Source: Aequorivita sp. HC6-5
GTDB taxonomy: Bacteria > Bacteroidota > Bacteroidia > Flavobacteriales > Flavobacteriaceae
Direction of reading: 5' to 3'
NCBI GenBank assembly: GCA_905182755.1
Contig: CAJJCS010000007.1
Location: 94,254-158,253, forward strand
Length of the DNA stretch: 64,000 bases
Position 1 is the stretch's first letter; every line of letters begins with the position of its first letter. This document shows positions 1-11,120 of the stretch, piece by piece. The notes under the pieces were generated by a model. That model was not told where the DNA came from. It did not search any database and saw nothing but the letters and a program-made list of their open reading frames with translations. The position numbers and the translations under genes are program-made.

Positions 1-863
1 CTTACATACGTATTGCAAAACACAAGGAGGCGCAAAAACCCATTGAGATTATAAACTTTGCTACAGGAACAGAAGCGGCTACCATGTTGCAGCCCCGTAA
101 TCTAATTATTGTAGAAGAAAACGCACATGTTCAAATCATTGAGCGTCACCAAAGTTTAAACAATAACGAAGTACTCACCAATAGTGTTACCGAAATATTC
201 TTAGAGAAAAGGGCTAATGTAGATTACTATAAAATCCAAAACGATACGCAAAATGCATCACTCATAGATAGCACCTTTATACAGCAACAACGCGAGAGTA
301 TTTGTAGTGTTCATACCTTTTCATTTGGTGGAAAATTAACCCGTAATAACCTTAGCTTTAAGCAGCTTGGAGAACACTGTGATTCTATACTAAACGGAGT
401 TACCATGATTGAAGACAAGCAACATGTTGACCACAACACCCTTGTGCATCATATTGCCGAAAACTGTGAAAGTCATCAAGATTATAAGGGCGTTTTTGAT
501 GATAGATCTACAGGTGTTTTTAACGGTAAAGTATACGTAGAAAAGCAGGCTCAAAAACTTGATGCTTTTCAGAAAAATAATAATATTTTAATTAGCAATA
601 AAGCAACCATTAACGCAAAGCCGCAGCTAGAGATTTTTGCAGATGATGTAAAATGCTCTCATGGATGTACCATTGGCCAGCTAGACCAAGATGCCTTATT
701 TTATTTGCGTTCTCGTGGTATTGCCAACAAAGAAGCTAGAGCATTACTTATGTATGCCTTCGCTAATACCGTATTAGAGAGTGTTAAAATTCCTGAATTA
801 AAAGAGCGTATCAATAAATTAATTGCCAACAAAATTGGTGTTAATTTAGGGTTTGACCTTTAA
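1..863 (+). CDS. sufD: SufD, Fe-S cluster assembly scaffold subunit (5' end outside window)
   Basis: The reading frame is open from base 3, so the gene starts upstream of the window; the ATG at 84 is internal. About 286 C-terminal residues are visible. The family is the SufBD beta-helix scaffold of the SufBCD complex, which assembles Fe-S clusters in the cytoplasm. The motif KCSHGCTIG followed by LFYLRSRGI near the C-terminus is typical of the SufB/SufD core. sufS follows 122 bp downstream and sufE and a DUF59 gene come later, as in a SUF operon. SufB is the main alternative, but the downstream sufS and the C-terminal pattern favour SufD. Confidence 0.93.
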   Translation, partial: YIRIAKHKEAQKPIEIINFATGTEAATMLQPRNLIIVEENAHVQIIERHQSLNNNEVLTNSVTEIFLEKRANVDYYKIQNDTQNASLIDSTFIQQQRESICSVHTFSFGGKLTRNNLSFKQLGEHCDSILNGVTMIEDKQHVDHNTLVHHIAENCESHQDYKGVFDDRSTGVFNGKVYVEKQAQKLDAFQKNNNILISNKATINAKPQLEIFADDVKCSHGCTIGQLDQDALFYLRSRGIANKEARALLMYAFANTVLESVKIPELKERINKLIANKIGVNLGFDL

Positions 864-985
864 TGGTTTAAAATATAGTTGGCTCTCCAGTAGTATCGTA
901 TAGTTAAAATATCCTCTTGAGGTTCTTTACTGAAACTGTACAGAGCTATAAACAGATTATTAAGTTAATCTAAAACAAAACATAT

Positions 986-2200
986 ATGTTTGATGTAACT
1001 GCTATTAGAAAAGACTTCCCCATACTTTCAAGAAAAGTAAATGGCAGACAACTTGTGTATCTAGATAATGCAGCAACATCTCAAAAACCACAACAGGTTA
1101 TTGACTGTATTGTAGATTATTATTCAAGCTATAATGCAAACATACACAGAGGGGTTCATGCCCTGTCTCAAGAAGCTACAGATGTATATGAAGCCTCTAG
1201 AAAAAAAATACAAACGCATTTTGGTATTGCCAAACCACACGAGGTAATTTTCACTTCTGGAACCACCCACGGTATAAATATTGTGGCAAATGGTTTTGCA
1301 AGTATCCTCTCCACGGGTGATGAAATTATTGTTTCACAATTAGAGCATCATTCAAATATTGTGCCTTGGCAAATGCTTTGCAAGACCACCGGCGCTATCT
1401 TAAGAGTGATTCCTATGAATCAAGAAGGGGGGCTAGATATGGACGCCTACCAAGAGTTGCTCTGCTCAAAAACAAAACTAGTTTTTGTGAATCATATTTC
1501 AAACACCTTAGGTACTATAAACCCTATTGAGTTTATGACACAAAAAGCACACCAGGTTGGCGCCGCCATACTTATAGATGGCGCACAATCTTGCTCACAC
1601 ATAAAGCCAGATTTGGCTGTATTAGATTGTGATTTTTATGTTACTTCTGCGCACAAAATGTGCGGCCCTACAGGCGTCGGTATGTTATATGGAAAAGAAG
1701 CTTGGCTTGAAAAACTACCGCCTTTTCAAGGGGGTGGAGAAATGATAGATCAAGTAACTTTTGAGCAAACAACCTACGCAGGTCTTCCTCATAAATTTGA
1801 AGCAGGAACGCCAAATGTTTGTGGAGGTATCGCTTTTGGAGCTGCCATTGACTACCTTAACGCTATAGGCTTTGATGCTATTGCAAAACATGAAGAGGCT
1901 CTTTTAGACTATGCCACAAAAAAATTATTAGCCATTGATGGGTTGAAAATTTACGGTACAACAAAAGAGAAAACATCTGTAATTTCTTTTAACATAGAAG
2001 GTATTCACCCCTATGATATTGGAACCATCGTTGATAAACTTGGGGTTGCAGTTCGTACTGGGCAACACTGTACCCAACCTATTATGGATTTCTTTAATAT
2101 ATCTGGAACCGTAAGAGCATCATTTGCCTTTTACAACACCATAGAAGAGATTGACATCTTTGTTGCTGCCGTTGAGAGAGCTAAAATGATGCTATCATAA
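986..2200 (+). CDS. sufS: SufS cysteine desulfurase
   Basis: This is a complete 404-residue protein, the normal length for group II cysteine desulfurases. It is PLP-dependent and releases sulfur from L-cysteine as an enzyme-bound persulfide for Fe-S cluster assembly. The PLP-binding lysine is K224 in SAHKMCGPTG, and the persulfide-carrying cysteine is C362 in RTGQHCTQP. YLDNAATSQKP near residue 25 is the family N-terminal signature. The partner sufE lies two genes downstream. The function is secure. Confidence 0.97.
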   Translation: MFDVTAIRKDFPILSRKVNGRQLVYLDNAATSQKPQQVIDCIVDYYSSYNANIHRGVHALSQEATDVYEASRKKIQTHFGIAKPHEVIFTSGTTHGINIVANGFASILSTGDEIIVSQLEHHSNIVPWQMLCKTTGAILRVIPMNQEGGLDMDAYQELLCSKTKLVFVNHISNTLGTINPIEFMTQKAHQVGAAILIDGAQSCSHIKPDLAVLDCDFYVTSAHKMCGPTGVGMLYGKEAWLEKLPPFQGGGEMIDQVTFEQTTYAGLPHKFEAGTPNVCGGIAFGAAIDYLNAIGFDAIAKHEEALLDYATKKLLAIDGLKIYGTTKEKTSVISFNIEGIHPYDIGTIVDKLGVAVRTGQHCTQPIMDFFNISGTVRASFAFYNTIEEIDIFVAAVERAKMMLS

Positions 2201-2211
2201 ATAAATCTATT

Positions 2212-2634
2212 ATGAAAAAAATAGTCTTAACAAGCATAGCTCTTTGCCTTTTTATATGTGGCTGCAATCAAACAAAAAAAGTAGTTGCAGATACACCACA
2301 AGCACTATTGTCTGGAGTTTTTACTGTACTTACTATTAATGGAGAGAAGATCTCTCCAACAGCTATACTGCGGTTTAACAAGGCAGATAATAAAATATGG
2401 GGAAATGCTGGATGCAATGATTTTTCAGGAAAGTACACTCAAGATGGTAATGCGTTAAATATAGGGCAACTTGCCTCAACAAAGATGTATTGTGATGGAG
2501 CAATGAAAAATGAGTTTGCTATACAACGTGTTTTAAAAAATGTGGGGACATTTGATATTTCAAACCGAACCCTTACCTTGTATTCAAGGATAGAAAAAAA
2601 GCCGCTGCTTACGGCCATTAAAAACAAAAAATAA
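2212..2634 (+). CDS. META (HslJ-like) domain lipoprotein
   Basis: A 140-residue protein beginning with a lysine-rich hydrophobic signal and a plausible lipobox ending in ICGC, so it is probably a lipoprotein. The remainder matches the META/HslJ domain (GNAGCNDFSGKY, then a segment around MYCDG), a small beta fold linked to heat-shock or stress phenotypes in E. coli HslJ. It begins 11 bp after sufS and its stop is 2 bp before the sufE start, so it appears to be co-transcribed inside the SUF operon. Its role there is unknown; the location is an observation, not proof of an Fe-S function. Confidence 0.8.
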   Translation: MKKIVLTSIALCLFICGCNQTKKVVADTPQALLSGVFTVLTINGEKISPTAILRFNKADNKIWGNAGCNDFSGKYTQDGNALNIGQLASTKMYCDGAMKNEFAIQRVLKNVGTFDISNRTLTLYSRIEKKPLLTAIKNKK

Positions 2635-2636
2635 CT

Positions 2637-3062
2637 ATGACCATTAAAGCCATACAAGAAGAGCTAATAGAAGAATTTGCGATGTTTGATGACTGGATGC
2701 AACGCTATGAGTATATGATAGATTTAGGAAAATCTTTACCTCTTATAGACAAGCAAAACAAAACTGATGATAGGGTTATCAAAGGTTGTCAATCAAAAGT
2801 TTGGTTAGACGCAGAGCTCAAGGGAGACAAAATGGTTTTCTCTGCAGATAGTGATGCTATTATCACCAAAGGTATTATTGCTATTTTGATAAGAACCTTT
2901 AACAACCAAACCCCTAGTGCAATTTTAAATTCAAACACAGATTTTATTGACCAAATTGGCCTAAAAGAGCATTTGTCTGCCACAAGAGCAAATGGGTTGA
3001 CATCTATGATTAAGAAATTAAAATTGTATGCCACAGCATATCAAGCAAAATTAAACAGCTAA
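2637..3062 (+). CDS. sufE: SufE-like sulfur acceptor
   Basis: A 141-residue SufE-family protein. SufE accepts persulfide sulfur from SufS and passes it to the SufBCD scaffold. The acceptor cysteine is C51 in the motif KGCQSKVWL, the expected sequence and position for the family. The preceding gene ends 2 bp upstream, which indicates translational coupling. The function is well supported by the motif and by sufS nearby. Confidence 0.94.
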   Translation: MTIKAIQEELIEEFAMFDDWMQRYEYMIDLGKSLPLIDKQNKTDDRVIKGCQSKVWLDAELKGDKMVFSADSDAIITKGIIAILIRTFNNQTPSAILNSNTDFIDQIGLKEHLSATRANGLTSMIKKLKLYATAYQAKLNS

Positions 3063-3103
3063 TTGTTTTAAGTTATATTAAAATTTATAAATAGAGTACC
3101 ATT

Positions 3104-3430
3104 ATGGAAGATGAAACATTAGACACACAGGCACTAGGAGAAAAAATTGTAAAGGTTTTAAAGTCAATTTATGACCCAGAAATTCCTGTAGATATTTATG
3201 AATTAGGTCTTATTTATGATGTTTTTGTAAATGAAGACAACAACGTAAAAATATTAATGACACTTACCACGCCAAACTGTCCTGTTGCAGAAACGCTACC
3301 CGTGGAGGTGGAAGACAAAGTAAAGTCTCTTAAAATGGTGAATGATGCAGAGGTAGAAATCACCTTTGACCCACCCTGGACACAAGAGCTTATGAGTGAA
3401 GAGGCCAAGCTAGAGTTGGGCATGTTATAA
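3104..3430 (+). CDS. DUF59/MIP18-family SUF-associated protein
   Basis: A 108-residue protein with the MIP18 (DUF59) fold. Members act in Fe-S cluster assembly or delivery and are often encoded at the end of SUF operons, where they are called SufT-like. Visible signatures are YDPEIPVDIYELGLIY and TTPNCPVAETLP, the latter carrying the conserved cysteine. It sits 41 bp after sufE on the same strand. A role as Fe-S maturation factor is inferred from family and context. Confidence 0.88.
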   Translation: MEDETLDTQALGEKIVKVLKSIYDPEIPVDIYELGLIYDVFVNEDNNVKILMTLTTPNCPVAETLPVEVEDKVKSLKMVNDAEVEITFDPPWTQELMSEEAKLELGML

Positions 3431-3440
3431 TTTTAGTTGT

Positions 3441-3945
3441 ATGGCAAAACAAATTGTAAACAGAGTCGCAAATAGCGTTTTAAAAACTATAGATTTAGAG
3501 GAGCTATACCCTAAGGGCACTAGAGTTGCTTTTGATATTGCCCCTTGGCTACAAGAGGGTATTATCCTTCGAGAGAAAGACTTTAGAGAATCTGTCTCTG
3601 GGCACTCCGTGGGAGCAATATAAAAACCAGTATGTTTCCATACACTGCACTGCAGATGCTATTATTCCTGCATGGGCTTTTATGCTTGTTAGCACAAAAC
3701 TAATACCTCATGCCAAAAAAACAGTCATTGGATCTCAACAAACCCTAGAAACAATTTTATTTACTGAGGTTTTAAACACCCTAGATGTTAGCCAATACCA
3801 AGACTCGCCAATTATTATTAAAGGGTGTGCAAACAAACCCATCCCAGCTGCAGCTTATGGAATGTTGATTTCAAAACTACAACCCATTGCAAAAAGTATT
3901 ATGTATGGAGAGGCCTGTTCTTTTGTGCCGCTTTATAAAAATTAG
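3441..3945 (+). CDS. DUF2480 family protein, with one frameshift
   Basis: Two overlapping frames together make a DUF2480-type protein of about 167 residues, a family common in Bacteroidota and of unknown function. The first frame (from 3441) gives MAKQIVNRVANSVLK through LREKDFRESVSGH. The second continues with PWEQYKNQYVSIHC to the stop at 3945. Removing one base near 3606 restores a continuous frame. It follows the DUF59 gene by 10 bp, so it may be the last gene of the SUF operon. Sequence error or a real inactivation are both possible; error is favoured because core genes across the window show the same pattern. Confidence 0.8.
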
Positions 3946-3999
3946 CCTAATCCTAGAATTTACTGCTATTTTAAAAAAATCCTACTTTAATAAAAAACA

Positions 4000-4909
4000 A
4001 TGAAAAAAATACTCCTATCAATAGTATGCTGCCTTGTTACTTTTACTGGGTTTTCTCAAGAAAAAAAAGAGCTCTAAAGGTCCATGGACTAAGGTTACAA
4101 ATCTGTCACTGCTTTTTAACCAAGCAGCGTTTAACAACCAATGGCAAAGTGGAGGTACGTCAAACTACGCAGCAAACTTTGGCCTAACCCATGATGCCAA
4201 CTACAGTAAAGACAAAATCACTTGGGATAACCGCATTGTTATAGACTACGGTATTGCCAATCAAAAGGATCAAGAATTTACAAGAAAAACCAATGATAGA
4301 TTTGAGCTCAGCTCATTGGTGGGTAAACAAATCAAAGAGACGCCATGGTATTATTCTTTTTTCTTGAATGCAAGAACTCAACTTACCAATGGCTATGATT
4401 TTGGAGAAGACGAAGATGGAAATCCTATTAGATCTGAAACCACAAAAATTTTATCTCCAGGTTATTTCCAAGCAGGTCTGGGAATGCTATGGAAAAAAAG
4501 TGATAACCTAAAACTGAACATTGCTCCTGCAACAGCCCGCTTAATACTCGTTAATAGTCAGTTCACAAATGTTGGGCAAGTCCAAAGCGCCATTGATGCT
4601 TTTAACCAAATTGGGTATTTTGGGGTAAAAGCTAATGAGACTTCTCGTTTTGAATTTGGTGCTGCCATTGGAGGGTATGGCAAATTCACTTTGTTAAAAA
4701 ATGTAGTGATGGAAAATGTGCTTAATTTATACAGTAACTATCTTGAAGACCCACAAAATATAGACATAGACTACACCATGAACCTGGTGATGTCTGTAAA
4801 TAAATGGATTACTGCAAATGTAGCCTTTCAGGCTATTTACGATGATAATGCCGTAAAAGGATTTCAAATCAGAGAAGCTTTAGGTGTAGGGCTCACCTAT
4901 GGGTTTTAA
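4000..4909 (+). CDS. DUF3078 family secreted/outer-membrane protein, with one frameshift
   Basis: The ATG at 4000 opens a clear signal peptide (MKKILLSIVCCLVTFTGFSQ). That frame stops after a run of eight A residues at about 4061-4068, and the rest of the protein continues in the next frame to 4909; seven A residues would make one frame of about 302 residues. The body resembles the DUF3078 family of Bacteroidota, which has beta-barrel-like alternation and an N-terminal segment on tumour-like growth of unknown role. A start at 4034 would lose the signal peptide. The homopolymer position strongly suggests a sequencing indel. Confidence 0.78.
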
Positions 4910-4925
4910 AAAAACGCTGTGATTT

Positions 4926-4970
4926 AAAAAACCTAAGTTTAGAACAAAAATTCTTAAACTTGGGTTTTTT
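4926..4970. terminator. Bidirectional intrinsic terminator between DUF3078 gene and hflX
   Basis: An inverted repeat with arms AACCTAAGTTTA and TAAACTTGGGTT around an A/T-rich loop, preceded by an A-run and followed by seven T. It lies between two convergent genes and can serve both. Confidence 0.75.
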
Positions 4971-4976
4971 TAGATA

Positions 4977-6186
4977 CTATTCAATATACTCTTGAGGGTA
5001 TAAAAAACTATTATAAGGAAAACGTGTTACATGAATTTCGCGAACCTTATCATACACTACTTTTCTAAAGCTTTCAAATTTTGTTTCTCTAGAGGCAGAT
5101 ACAAAAATAGCATCACCATTGGTTTTATTCATCCAAGTTGATTTCCACTCCTCTAGGGTAAAGTGTTCTTTTGTTTTCTCGGTTACTAGATCGTCACTAT
5201 CAATGGTTTTATTAGTGAAAGCATCAATTTTATTAAACACCATAATCGTTGGCTTGTCTGCGCTTTTAATTTCGTCCAAAATAGTTCCTACACTGGCAAT
5301 ATGATCTTCAAAACTTGGGTGTGAGATATCTACCACATGTAATAGTAAATCTGCCTCTCTTACCTCATCTAAGGGTGCTTTTAAAAGATTCTACAAGTTG
5401 TGTTGGGAGTTTACGTATAAAACCAACCGTATCGGTAAGTAAAAACGGAAGGTTCCCTATTACTACCTTACGCACTGTGGTATCTAGAGTTGCAAATAAT
5501 TTATTTTCTGCAAACACATCACTTTTGCTAATTGCATTCATCAAAGTAGATTTCCCAACATTGGTGTATCCTACAAGTGCAACCCTTACTAATTTGCCTC
5601 GATTTCCTCGCTGGACTTCCATCTGGCGATCAATCTTTTTTAGCTTCTTTTTCAGCAATGAAATACGATCTCTAACAATACGCCTATCTGTTTCAATTTC
5701 TGTCTCTCCGGGTCCTCGCATTCCTATACCACCGCGTTGTCTCTCTAGGTGTGTCCACATACCTGCAAGTCTTGGGAGTAAATACTCGTATTGTGCCAGC
5801 TCAACTTGTGTTCTAGCATAACTTGTTTGGGCGCGCTGTGCAAAAATATCTAGTATTAAGTTGGTGCGATCAATGATTTTACACTCCAGAATTTTTTCTA
5901 TATTTTTTTGTTGCGCCGCAGAGAGTTCATCATCAAAAATAACTGTCCCAACACCATGCTGCTGAACATAGGTAAGTACCTCTTCTAATTTACCAGTTCC
6001 TATAAAAGTTTTAGGATTTGGTTTTTCCATTTTCTGCACAAAACGTTTGAGTACTTCACCACCAGCGGTGTAGGCTAAAAACTCAAGTTCGTCAAGATAT
6101 TCTACAGATTTAGCCTCGTCTTGCTTTTGAGTAATTAAACCAATGAGTATGGTTTTTTCGTATTCAATGTCTTTTTCTTCTATCAT
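4977..6186 (-). CDS. hflX: GTPase HflX, with one frameshift
   Basis: HflX is a ribosome-associated GTPase that splits stalled 70S ribosomes. The N-terminal part (6186 down to about 5370) includes the HflX domain with GTGKLEEV and the G1 loop GYTNVGKST and G3 DTVGF. After VESFKSTL the frame ends at a premature stop. Removing one base near 5370-5376 continues the protein as DEVREADLLLHVVDISHP and on to the G4 motif NKID. The combined length of about 403 residues is normal for the family. The start has a good TAnnTTTG promoter just upstream. Confidence 0.9.
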
Positions 6187-6546
6187 AGGTCTTTAAAAAA
6201 ACAAAGGTACGAAAGACAAACAGACTATTTTCAATACATTGTAAGCGAAGGTTATTTATTTTAGAGCTCAAAAAAGACCTAACTTTTAAAGTATAAATCT
6301 GAAACAACCTAAAAACAAGTATGTTAGTTCCTGAAGCTAAATTAATTGCGTTGTTACAAACAGCTAAAACTCATTATAAGGCCTCTTAAACCATAGATAA
6401 AGAGCATATTTTTGTTGTAAACACAGGGGTTTATTGCGGTTTTAATCGGTAAATAAGAGCGCTACATCTAAAAACAGACATAAGCTAACATTACATTAAA
6501 ATTTTACTTAAATTTAGCTACAAAATAATACCAAAAAAAAATATAA
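6187..6546. other. Intergenic region between divergent genes
   Basis: A 360-bp A/T-rich gap between hflX (leftward) and the T9SS type B gene (rightward). Apart from the hflX promoter I see no gene, RNA or repeat here. The right half presumably carries the promoter of the T9SS gene, but no exact TAnnTTTG match was found. Confidence 0.5.
6202..6234 (-). promoter_or_regulatory. Bacteroidota-type promoter for hflX
   Basis: On the minus strand a TACCTTTG box (6202-6209) matches the TAnnTTTG -7 consensus of Bacteroidota, with a TTG about 22 bp upstream (6232-6234). The box lies about 16 bp before the hflX start codon. Confidence 0.5.
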
Positions 6547-9500
6547 ATGAACATTAAATTACTCTCTCAAAAAAATACACGCACGTATCGATTTGTAAAG
6601 AACCTAAGCACTACTATAGCGTCTATGGTGGTTTTTTTATGCCTTAGCGTGTCATATGGTCAAACCACGATTCCTTGTGCTGATGGCTCTTTTAACGACA
6701 CCTACTGTTATACTCCCAATGATACTACCCAATTAGTATATACTAGTGACACAGGGTTCCCGTTAAAATTAACATTTATTGAAGGAACTGTAGAGCTGAA
6801 TTTTGATGAAGTTATCATCTTAGACTCAGATGGAGTTACCAACCTTAATGCTGGTAATCCTTACGGAAATACAGGTGATATGTCTGGATTTGTTTTCGAA
6901 TCTAGTGGAGACACCATTACACTACAAATTACCTCAGATGGTATTGCTAGTTGTTCAGATGGTTTATTTGTTCCATTAAATTATGATATTAATTGTTTAA
7001 CCTGTACCGATCCTACCATTGAGTTTACAAATGACGGAATGTGCGAAACAGGTCAACAATTCACCATTGGTGTAGACATTACCGACCTAGGTAGTTCTAC
7101 TGGTATTACAATTACTGATGACCAAGGAAGTGCGGCGCAAACTGCAACAACAGCAGGAGTTTTATTTTTCGGTCCTTACCCAGCGGCAACAGGGGTTACT
7201 TTTACTGTTGAAACTGGAGATTTAAATTGTGATTTCACAAGCGGTATTATTGAGTGTCAAGCCCAGGGAAGTTGTGATGTGTTAGATGCTGGATTTGACA
7301 TGTTTATTGATTGTGAAACATTTTGCACAGATTTAGTTGCAGATTATATTGCACTGCCTAACCTAGACACTACCTCGTATCAAATTCAAGGACCTCTTTG
7401 TGATGTGCCTCCTATTACTGGTGGTACTCCAACAAATCTAACGATAGATGATGTTTGGAGTGGTGTGATTGCATTGCCTTTCGAATTTAATTTTTATGGC
7501 AACTCTTACACAAATGTTGTAGCAGGGGCAAATGGGCAACTTTCTTTTAACGCTGCTTTGGCCGGAAATTATAATGGATGGGCATGGATCCTGCAGACCA
7601 AGATTCCTACCAATGATGCCAACTACCCTTTGAATACAGTTTTTGGTGCTTATCATGATATTAATCCTGCTGTTGCACCAGCTTCCCAGATAGAATCAAC
7701 TATTTTGTAACTGGCGTTGCTCCATTTAGAATTTTTGTGCTAAACTTTAATGCAGTACCCCAATTTCAATGTAACGAGCTTTTAACTACTCAGCAAATTT
7801 TATTGTATGAATCATTAAACGTGATTGATGTAAATATTATCAACAAGCCAGTGTGTGCTACTTGGAATGATGGTCTTGCTGCCATAGGATTACAAGGAAA
7901 TAATCTTACAGAGTTTAGTGTCCCTGAAGACAGAAATGTTGGAGTTTGGGCAGTTACCAATGAAAATTGGCGTTTTGTACCTAATGGAGGGCCTGTTACA
8001 AATGCAAGTATTTTTGAATGGAGAGACGCTGCCGGAAACGTGCTGAGTAATGACCCTGTTTTCACGGTATGTCCAGATCAAACTACCGTATATACTGCAG
8101 CTTTAGTGGTAGAATTGCCTGACGGAAGTTTTGATGAACTTACAGATAACATAACGGTAACTAAAGAAAATGGATGTTCTCCTTTTGATTGTACAGATGA
8201 TGCTTTCTTAGAAGACTTTGAAACCGGTGTTGGTAGAACTACCCATCCTTTTACACCTTTAGAATTTAATGCAACCACACAATTAGAGGCAAACCAATAT
8301 GCAGTAACTAATATTTCAAGTGGGCTTAATTTTGGATGGCATCAAGGTATGGAAGACAATACTAGTGGTGACACAAACGGAAGAATGATTTTCTACAACC
8401 CTTCTGAAGACACAAATCAAACAGAATTGTATAGAAGAGATATCGCCGTTGCGGCAAACACCACTCATATTTTTGATTTTGCCATGACAACAGTGTATGA
8501 TGTCGATAGTGGTATTTGCCCAGGAACAGGTACAGATTCAAGAGTTATTTATCAAATCGAAGATGCAGCAGGTACTGTTCTAGCAACAAGTACAACTGGT
8601 AGTGTGACAAATGGTGCAAATCCAAACTGGATTAGATATTCTCTAGAATTTAATCCTGGAGACAACACAACAATCCAGGTGGTTCTATTAAATGATATTT
8701 TTGGAGCCTGCGGAAACGACCTTGCAGTAGATGATATTAGAATTCGTGCAGAAGGCACCTCGCCAACTGTAGAAGCGCCTATGGATATGTTCTCTTGTGA
8801 GGACACCCCAGGTAGTGATACAGCAACCTTTGATCTTACCTCTCAAATCGCTGAAATATTAAATGGTCAAAACGCTGCAGATTTTGAGCTTACATTCCAT
8901 ACCTCTCAAGGGGATGCAGACTTGGGAGATAACCCAATTGCAACTCCTGCTGCATATCAAAACTTGGCAAACCCTGAAACTATTTACACAAGAGTTCAGC
9001 GTTTAAATCAAGATGATTGTTTCTCTACAACATCCTTTGATTTGATTGTTGAACTTCCTATTGTAATTACAACCAATCTTCCAACACAATTAGATGTGTG
9101 TGCTAATGAAGATGCAGCTGCCATAGATGCTACGCCAACAAATAGTGGTATAGACCTCAGCTCTGTGAGTTATGAGTGGAAAAATGCTGGTGGCAACGTA
9201 GTATCAACAGATGCTATATTTATTCCTTTAGAATCTGGCACGTATACCGTAACAATTTCTATCCCACCATGTAGTGAAACTACCGTGAGTATAGATGTAG
9301 TGGTAAAGCCGGTTCCAGATCTAGATTTAGGAGAAGATGTTACCCTTTGTGATAGCGAAGACTTTGAAATTGTTCCAAATATTTCTGGAGACACAACTGG
9401 AGCCAACTTTTTATGGAGCACAGGTGACACAGGCACTTCTATATTTGTAGACCAAAGCGGCACCTACTCTCTTGAAATCACTACCGTTGATGGCTGTGTT

Positions 9501-10085
9501 GTTACAGATGAGATTGTTGTGGTTATTTCAGACCCAGTAGTGGTAACACTTAATGAAGACTTTGATGTTTGTCCAGATTTTGAAACTATTATCACAGCAA
9601 ACTCTAGTGATGCTGGTGTAACCTATCAGTGGTTCGAAAATGGAACACTAATCCCTGACCAAGGTGAAAACACGCTAGTTGTTATATTGTCTCAAAATGG
9701 TTCTTCAACACAAGAATATAGTGTGGTAGTTACAAATAGTGATGGATGTATGGGAACTGCTGTTGTGAATGTATCTCTGTATACAGATAATGAAAACTGT
9801 GTTATTTCTCAAGGTATCTCTCCAAACGGGGATGGCCTTAATGATGTGCTGGATCTAAGTTTTTTAAACAATAGAGCAGGAATAAACTCTTTCCAGGTAT
9901 TTAATAGAAATGGTACCGCGGTGTATGAGTTTGTAAATTACTCTAACCAGTGGGGAGGTCAAACCACAGATGGAGAAGAATTACCTACAGGAACCTATTA
10001 CTATGTTTTAGGATTAAACGCAGAAGATCCTGTATTTGGATCTAGCTACACAGGATGGGTATACATCAATAGAGAGAAAAACTAA
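6547..10085 (+). CDS. T9SS type B (gliding-motility C-terminal domain) secreted protein, with one frameshift
   Basis: The protein begins with a signal peptide (hydrophobic stretch ending VSYGQ). It has cysteine-containing extracellular domains and several Ig/PKD-like beta-sandwich repeats. It ends with a type B sorting domain: ISPNGDGLNDVLDLS, then FQVFNRNG and GTYYYVLGLN. Such proteins cross the outer membrane by type IX secretion. The first frame stops at 7710, and another frame, open from before 7688, carries DRINYFVTGVAPFR and runs to 10085. A missing base near 7688 explains the break, giving about 1,179 residues. The PorP/SprF and OmpA-family genes downstream fit a dedicated secretion partner set. 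Confidence 0.85.
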
Positions 10086-10174
10086 TATTATATAAAGATG
10101 AATTTGTATCGAGCTTATAGGCTTTAGAGTATTCGTATTCTTGATACAATCAATATAAAATAAACACCACAGAA

Positions 10175-11095
10175 ATGAAAAAAATACTATCAATACCATT
10201 ACTACTTTTATGTGTTTTACTTTGTTCCAAAGAGGCAAATGCGCAGCAAGACCCTCAATACACGCAATTCATGTACAACATGAATGTTGTAAATCCTGCC
10301 TATGCAGGATCTAAAGAGAACATTTCCTTTACCTCTTTATATAGAACACAATGGGCCGCTTTGGATGGAGCGCCAACCACATTTACTTTTTCTGGACATG
10401 GTCCTTTAAATGACAAAGTAGGTTTGGGTTTGTCTGCTGTTAAGGATGAGCTTGGACCGGTAAACGAAACAAATGTGTTTGCAGATTTTTCATACACCTT
10501 GCAACTAAGTCCAACTACAAAACTAGCCCTAGGTCTTAAAGCCGGAGCTACTTTTCATGATGTAGGTTTGGTAGATTTAGACCTGCAGGATCAAAATGAT
10601 CCATTCTTTAATCAAGACATTAGCAGTGTATATCCAAATATTGGAGCAGGTGCTTTTCTGTATGGCGATAAATTTTACGTTGGTGTATCAGTACCTAACA
10701 TGCTAAACTCTGTTCACCTAGATGCTAACGGAACACAAATTGGGTCAGAGGTGAATCACTTCTTTGGTACTGCTGGTTATGTTTTTCAGGTTTCACCAAA
10801 TACGAAGCTAAAGCCTTCTGTTTTGGTTAAATCTGCCTTTGGAACTCCGGTTTCTTTTGACGCTAACTTAAACGCCTTATTTTTCGAAAAGTTTGAATTA
10901 GGAGTCTCTTACAGAGTAGATGACTCATTTAGTGGTCTTGTTGGATTTCAAGTTCTGCCAGAGCTTCGTATAGGATATGCCTATGATGCAGTTACTTCAG
11001 ATATTAATTTTGTAGCACCTTCATCTCACGAAATTATTCTAACGTTTGATCTGTTTACTAACAAGCGTACTTTACGTTCACCAAGATATTTCTAA
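10175..11095 (+). CDS. PorP/SprF family type IX secretion membrane protein
   Basis: A 306-residue outer-membrane protein with a signal peptide ending in NAQ, followed by QDPQYTQFMYNMNVVNPAYAGS, the hallmark start of the PorP/SprF family. In Flavobacterium, SprF is needed to export the adhesin SprB, and PorP/SprF paralogues are encoded next to type B sorting-domain substrates, as here. It lies 89 bp after the T9SS protein and 25 bp before the OmpA-family gene. It is therefore inferred to handle the upstream gene product. Confidence 0.93.
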   Translation: MKKILSIPLLLLCVLLCSKEANAQQDPQYTQFMYNMNVVNPAYAGSKENISFTSLYRTQWAALDGAPTTFTFSGHGPLNDKVGLGLSAVKDELGPVNETNVFADFSYTLQLSPTTKLALGLKAGATFHDVGLVDLDLQDQNDPFFNQDISSVYPNIGAGAFLYGDKFYVGVSVPNMLNSVHLDANGTQIGSEVNHFFGTAGYVFQVSPNTKLKPSVLVKSAFGTPVSFDANLNALFFEKFELGVSYRVDDSFSGLVGFQVLPELRIGYAYDAVTSDINFVAPSSHEIILTFDLFTNKRTLRSPRYF

Positions 11096-11120
11096 TTAAC
11101 AACATTTAATTTCATTGAAA

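Noticed and set aside
7438..9463. Several minus-strand frames over the T9SS type B gene
   Set aside because: They lie opposite a clearly coding frame, have no domains and lack plausible context.
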